A stretch of DNA of 64,000 bases from Streptomyces alanosinicus. GTDB lineage: Bacteria; Actinomycetota; Actinomycetes; Streptomycetales; Streptomycetaceae. The translations under genes were made by a program, and so were the position numbers. Below the pieces are notes generated by a model, which saw only the letters and a list, made by a program, of their open reading frames with translations, did no database searches and was not told the origin of the DNA. The stretch is from the NCBI RefSeq assembly GCF_014650595.1, contig NZ_BMVG01000031.1:18160-82159 (forward strand), written 5' to 3'. Positions within the stretch are counted from its first letter, which is position 1. Each line of letters opens with the position of its first letter. Below are positions 60,636 to 64,000 of the stretch, piece after piece.

Positions 60636-61451
60636 TCAGGAATCGAGTGCGGTTTCCGGGCTGAAACAGGCGGCCACGATAGTGACCGAGGCGAACGCGA
60701 TGACGAACGTGGTGCCTCCGGCAGCAACCAGCAGCCGGGTGGCCCCCAGGTGCGGCAGACCGTAGGTCAGCACGAACACGGACCCGAGCGCGGGCAGCAT
60801 GGAGATGACGTTGCCCAGGTTTCCGCCGGACAGGCCGGCAGCGCCCCCGATCTGGGTGAGACGGGGGAACAGCAGACTGACCAGGAGGGCCAAGCTCCCG
60901 CCAGTAAGGGCGATAAGCAACGGCAGGACGAGGGCCAGGGCCGTGTATCCCGCGCCCAGGTGGAGCCTCGTCGATGTCGTGGCGACGAGCAAGCCCGTCG
61001 CCAAGGCCACGATGGCCATGTAGGCGGCCCAGAAGCAGGTCGCAGCGGCGGCCATGTAACCGAGGATGGCGGCGGCGATGCGCCGGGGTGTGTAGGGGGC
61101 GCCGAGGAGCTCCTCGAAGCCGCCCCGAGTGACCTCCGCACCCACCAGGCCCTGGACGGCGCGGGTCACGGACATGGAGTTGAATAGCGCGGCCAAAGCG
61201 GGGCCCAGGGTCAGCAGGATGCCCACCGTGACAGCATGGCCACCGCTGGTGTAGCGGGCGGCGACGTTGAGGAAGGAGCCAGCGCCGTTGACCGCTCCGC
61301 TGCCACGCAGGGAGGTGAGCACCATGATGGCCAGGGCCGCGACAAAGGGGAGCACGGGCGCGAGCAGATGGTGTCTGCCCTCGTGGAGCAGGCGCCAGAG
61401 GAGTGCGTGGGTGAGCGCGAACGGGCGGGGATTGCCCGAGGATGCCGTCAC
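60636..61451 (-). CDS. ABC transporter permease
   Basis: 271 residues with six predicted membrane segments (LAPVLPFVAALAIMVL, AVTVGILLTLGPALAALFNS, LVLPLLIALTGGSLALLVSL). It resembles ABC-2-type export permeases. ATG overlaps the ATPase stop (ATGA). It probably exports a small molecule made or modified by the adjoining methyltransferase. Confidence 0.82.
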   Translation of the reverse strand: MTASSGNPRPFALTHALLWRLLHEGRHHLLAPVLPFVAALAIMVLTSLRGSGAVNGAGSFLNVAARYTSGGHAVTVGILLTLGPALAALFNSMSVTRAVQGLVGAEVTRGGFEELLGAPYTPRRIAAAILGYMAAAATCFWAAYMAIVALATGLLVATTSTRLHLGAGYTALALVLPLLIALTGGSLALLVSLLFPRLTQIGGAAGLSGGNLGNVISMLPALGSVFVLTYGLPHLGATRLLVAAGGTTFVIAFASVTIVAACFSPETALDS

Positions 61452-62392
61452 TGTTGGTCCCAGGCCTGGTAGGTGGGCTGGTGGCGGGACTGGCCGTCCA
61501 GGTGGAGGAATACCTCTTCGAGGGCGTTGCCGGAGTGGGCGACCTCTCTGAGTCCCACGCCTTGACGGGCGAGTTCCTCAATGAGGGTTTCGGCTCCGCT
61601 GTCGTCGGCGACCTCGACCAGGACCGCACCGTCACGGTCATGGAGCGATTCATGGCCGAGACCGCGGAGTACATCGGTGGGGTCCAGCCGGGCGCGGATA
61701 CGCAGGCGAATACCTCGGCCGACCATCTGCTCACGCAGTTCGGCAGGGGTTCCGCGCCCAGCGATGTGACCGCTACTGAGCAGCGTGACATCGTCGGCCA
61801 GTGCCTGCGCCTCACTCATGTTGTGGGTCGACGCGATGATCGTACGGCCATCCGCAGCAAGTCCTCGCAGCCGCTCCCTGAGATCGGCAGTCGCCGCTGG
61901 ATCCATACCGGTTGTAGGTTCGTCCAGAAGGAGGACGGGCGGATCGGACAACAGCGCCTTGGCCAGCGCGACGCGCTGCGCCTGTCCGCGGCTGAGCGTG
62001 CCGGCCTTGCATGCGACGAGATCGTGTAGATGCAGCGCGGATACGGCGGCGGCGACGCGCTGCTTGCGCAGCACAACGGGCAGATCAAGTACCCGAGCCC
62101 AGTAACCGAGGTTTCCGCCGACGGTCAACTGGGGGGAGAGCGCAGGCCGGTGCGCGGTCACGGAGACCAACCGTTTGGCACTGGGATCGTGATGCGGATC
62201 GAGACCAGCGATCAGTACTCGCCCGGACGTGGGTCTGAGCACTGCGGCCAGTACCCGGAACAGGGTGGTCTTTCCAGCTCCGTTGGGTCCGAGCAGGATG
62301 TGCACTCCCGGCCCGAAGTCCAGATTCACGTCCGTCAGGACGGACCGCCCCCGGTATCCGGCGCACACGTCCTCGACGGACAGCACCATCAT
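61448..62392 (-). CDS. ABC transporter ATP-binding protein
   Basis: 314 residues. Walker A LLGPNGAGKTTLF, signature LSRGQAQRVALAKALL, Walker B PVLLLDEPTTGMDP and IIASTHNMSEA. The LSRGQ signature and C-terminal ~90-residue extension are those of DrrA-type exporters. GAGGAGCG before ATG 62392. Coupled to genes on both sides. Confidence 0.92.
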   Translation of the reverse strand: MMVLSVEDVCAGYRGRSVLTDVNLDFGPGVHILLGPNGAGKTTLFRVLAAVLRPTSGRVLIAGLDPHHDPSAKRLVSVTAHRPALSPQLTVGGNLGYWARVLDLPVVLRKQRVAAAVSALHLHDLVACKAGTLSRGQAQRVALAKALLSDPPVLLLDEPTTGMDPAATADLRERLRGLAADGRTIIASTHNMSEAQALADDVTLLSSGHIAGRGTPAELREQMVGRGIRLRIRARLDPTDVLRGLGHESLHDRDGAVLVEVADDSGAETLIEELARQGVGLREVAHSGNALEEVFLHLDGQSRHQPTYQAWDQQ

Positions 62393-63984
62393 CGCTCCTC
62401 ACGCGTCGTGAAGTGGTCGATGGTCAGCATCGTATGTCCGGAGTTCACGACGCCAAGCTCGTGATGTCGAAGACTGTGAAATCCAGCCACTTCAGCTGCC
62501 CAGGCGAACACCGCCGGTTCCACTGGATACTGATGGGAGTAGCCGTGCGTAGCATCGAGATCGCTTGCCAGGGTGCTGCCGTTGACAGATGCCGCTCGCG
62601 TCACGTCCACGGCATGAGCCTCGATCACGACTAGACCGTGACGGCGGGCAAGGTGACGCCAGCTGCGGAAGTGTGCGGCAAGATCGCGGGCCATGGCGTC
62701 CGGGCTGACAGCCTGCCCGTCAGGAGCCGCGAAGAAACGGAGCATGCGGGGCGAGCGGCCCGTGTGGGGCACGGTATCTGGCCGCCCGGCCCGGAAGTTC
62801 CGGTCGTGAATGACCGATTTGCTGACGTGCAAAGCGTCAGTGGCGTCTAGACCATGCTCCGCCAGCGCACGTCCCAAGCTGTAGGGATCGGTGATGTCGC
62901 CGTCGATGACGAGATGAGGGATGCCTACGCCGGCGAGCCGTTCGTCGGTGATTCGCCGGGCTACGGGGCTCGGTTCCACACCGACCATGAGAAGCGGGCG
63001 CTCATGAAGCCGTGTGCCCCGTGCCGTGCGCTCTCGGATCGCGGTGTGGAGCGTGTGCAACAGGGTTCCGTCGCCGCATCCCGAGTCGATAACCAATGCG
63101 GGCTGCCGGTCGAGATCCGAGCTGTCGAAGAGGGGCAGGCACACGTCCAGAAAGGGTTCAGAACAGGTGGCGGTGAACACGTCCCCACTGAAGACGATGT
63201 CCAGCTCCCGGTCGAGATGTGCGTCTTCGCCGAGGGCAGCAACAACGGTACTTGGGTCACCGAAGAGCAGGTTCTCCACATTTCTGAGAGTCGGCAAATA
63301 GCTGACTGGGTGCCAGTACTGGCGCGCATACGCTGCGGCGACAGCGCCTAACGGGGTTACCCGGGCGACGCCGTCGTCCACGATGACCCATCCCTGCTGC
63401 GCGAGGATCTCGCAGGCGGTCTTCAGGGCGCGTGGGTTTGCACAGTCCACGGCGAACGGAATGGATTCGGTGGCCGGGTTCAGGAGGCTCTGCTTGGTCA
63501 GATGGACCATCAGCGGCGCTGTGATGTGGCCGTCCAGATGGGCCAGTACCTGAAGCCTGGGCGCCACAGGACGCAGACCGGCGGGCACGTGCCACTCGGC
63601 CCGCATGAGATCGCGCACCACGACCAGTTCCTCTTCGGCTTCCGGGTCATGGTCCGCGAACAGCACCCTACCGAGCCGCTGGGCCAATGGTAGGAACGCG
63701 ACTGCCGACGCGTACGAGGCGGCAAGCGCGGTCAGGACGGTACGGCCATGACCGGTGAGTTGGTAGTGCAGTGTGTCGACGGGCCCTGGGCCCGCGTGGG
63801 GTACGAGCCATCCCTGATTGGCCAGGAGGCCGAGGGCAATGTGCAGGTATCCGGGATTGGCGGCCGCATGCCGGGCGAGGCCCTGTACCTCCACGGGTTC
63901 GTCGGTCAGCAGCCGAGCCAGGACTCCTCGTCGGTACAGCTGATGGCGATTCTTGAAAATCGCCAGGTTCGCTCTTCCCACCAC
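62389..63984 (-). CDS. Class I SAM methyltransferase with winged-helix N-terminal region
   Basis: 531 residues from GTG 63984; an earlier start outside the window is possible. Residues ~1-250 include winged-helix-like units (VQGLARHAAANPGYLHIALG, LLANQGWLVPHAG and ACEILAQQGWVIVDDG). The MT domain has PALVIDSGCGDGTLLHTL (motif I), MVGVEPSPVA and DALHVSKSVIHDRNF. The layout resembles large methyltransferases of natural-product clusters. It is coupled by ATGA to the ABC exporter. Confidence 0.75.
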   Translation of the reverse strand: MVGRANLAIFKNRHQLYRRGVLARLLTDEPVEVQGLARHAAANPGYLHIALGLLANQGWLVPHAGPGPVDTLHYQLTGHGRTVLTALAASYASAVAFLPLAQRLGRVLFADHDPEAEEELVVVRDLMRAEWHVPAGLRPVAPRLQVLAHLDGHITAPLMVHLTKQSLLNPATESIPFAVDCANPRALKTACEILAQQGWVIVDDGVARVTPLGAVAAAYARQYWHPVSYLPTLRNVENLLFGDPSTVVAALGEDAHLDRELDIVFSGDVFTATCSEPFLDVCLPLFDSSDLDRQPALVIDSGCGDGTLLHTLHTAIRERTARGTRLHERPLLMVGVEPSPVARRITDERLAGVGIPHLVIDGDITDPYSLGRALAEHGLDATDALHVSKSVIHDRNFRAGRPDTVPHTGRSPRMLRFFAAPDGQAVSPDAMARDLAAHFRSWRHLARRHGLVVIEAHAVDVTRAASVNGSTLASDLDATHGYSHQYPVEPAVFAWAAEVAGFHSLRHHELGVVNSGHTMLTIDHFTTREER

Positions 63985-64000
63985 TTGGTTGGCTTTTCAA

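Overview
The window is high-GC actinomycete DNA and almost certainly comes from a Streptomyces or close relative. Evidence: strong G/C third-position bias, a complete Streptomyces-type conservon (sensor kinase, roadblock, DUF742, GTPase), several HTH plus TPR-like regulators, an SAV2177-type SAM methyltransferase, a DUF5999-like small protein, and many GTG/TTG starts with ATGA or GTGA overlaps. The left part looks chromosomal and ordered. The right third is IS-rich and full of broken genes.

Layout. 1-6.4 kb: a partial regulator, an L-asparaginase, a PPC-domain protein, a second regulator, a Nudix hydrolase and a 2H phosphoesterase in one tight + strand run, facing an aldo/keto reductase coupled to an anti-sigma-type ATPase. 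6.9-17.9 kb: a non-coding region with three copies of an AAGTGGG tandem motif, a frameshifted DUF5999 gene, the conservon with a GAF protein and an acyl-CoA dehydrogenase, then accessory genes including a HAD-phosphatase fusion, an XRE-type protein and a methyltransferase. 17.9-29.7 kb: what appears to be an uncharacterised RiPP-like biosynthetic cluster. 29.8-35.5 kb: AlkC-like glycosylase, EEP-fold phosphohydrolase, PIG-L deacetylase, nitrilase and RmlD-like reductase. 35.5-64 kb: accessory DNA with a nested IS110-in-IS256, a second IS110, an IS5-type element, Tn554-like and TniB relics, three extracytoplasmic HNH-type proteins, two toxin/immunity cassettes, and a methyltransferase/ABC-exporter operon at the right edge.

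The most interesting region is 19.3-29.7 kb. A 44-residue peptide gene (27376-27510, minus) contains four exact KLGMRPG repeats. Its strand continues through a fatty-acid-desaturase-like protein, a glycine-amidinotransferase-like protein, a JmjC/cupin-type oxygenase, a heme-oxygenase-like iron enzyme, a GFA-type zinc protein, a second amidinotransferase/DDAH-superfamily enzyme, a CPA2 antiporter and a nitroreductase. Divergently lie a stand-alone LysRS/EpmA-like aminoacyl-adenylate enzyme and a TauD-like dioxygenase. I read this as a multi-core RiPP pathway whose Lys and Arg residues are the likely modification sites. I know of no described pathway with this enzyme set, but no database search was possible.

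The second system of note is a pair of paralogous three-gene cassettes at 51.3-53.2 and 54.8-57.5 kb: a small companion protein, a toxin-like protein with a long acidic Pro/Ala/Glu/Asp leader, and a putative immunity protein, with overlapping or tightly spaced genes. Apparent single- or double-base frameshifts recur across the window. Some may be sequencing errors rather than true decay, and each is flagged in its entry.
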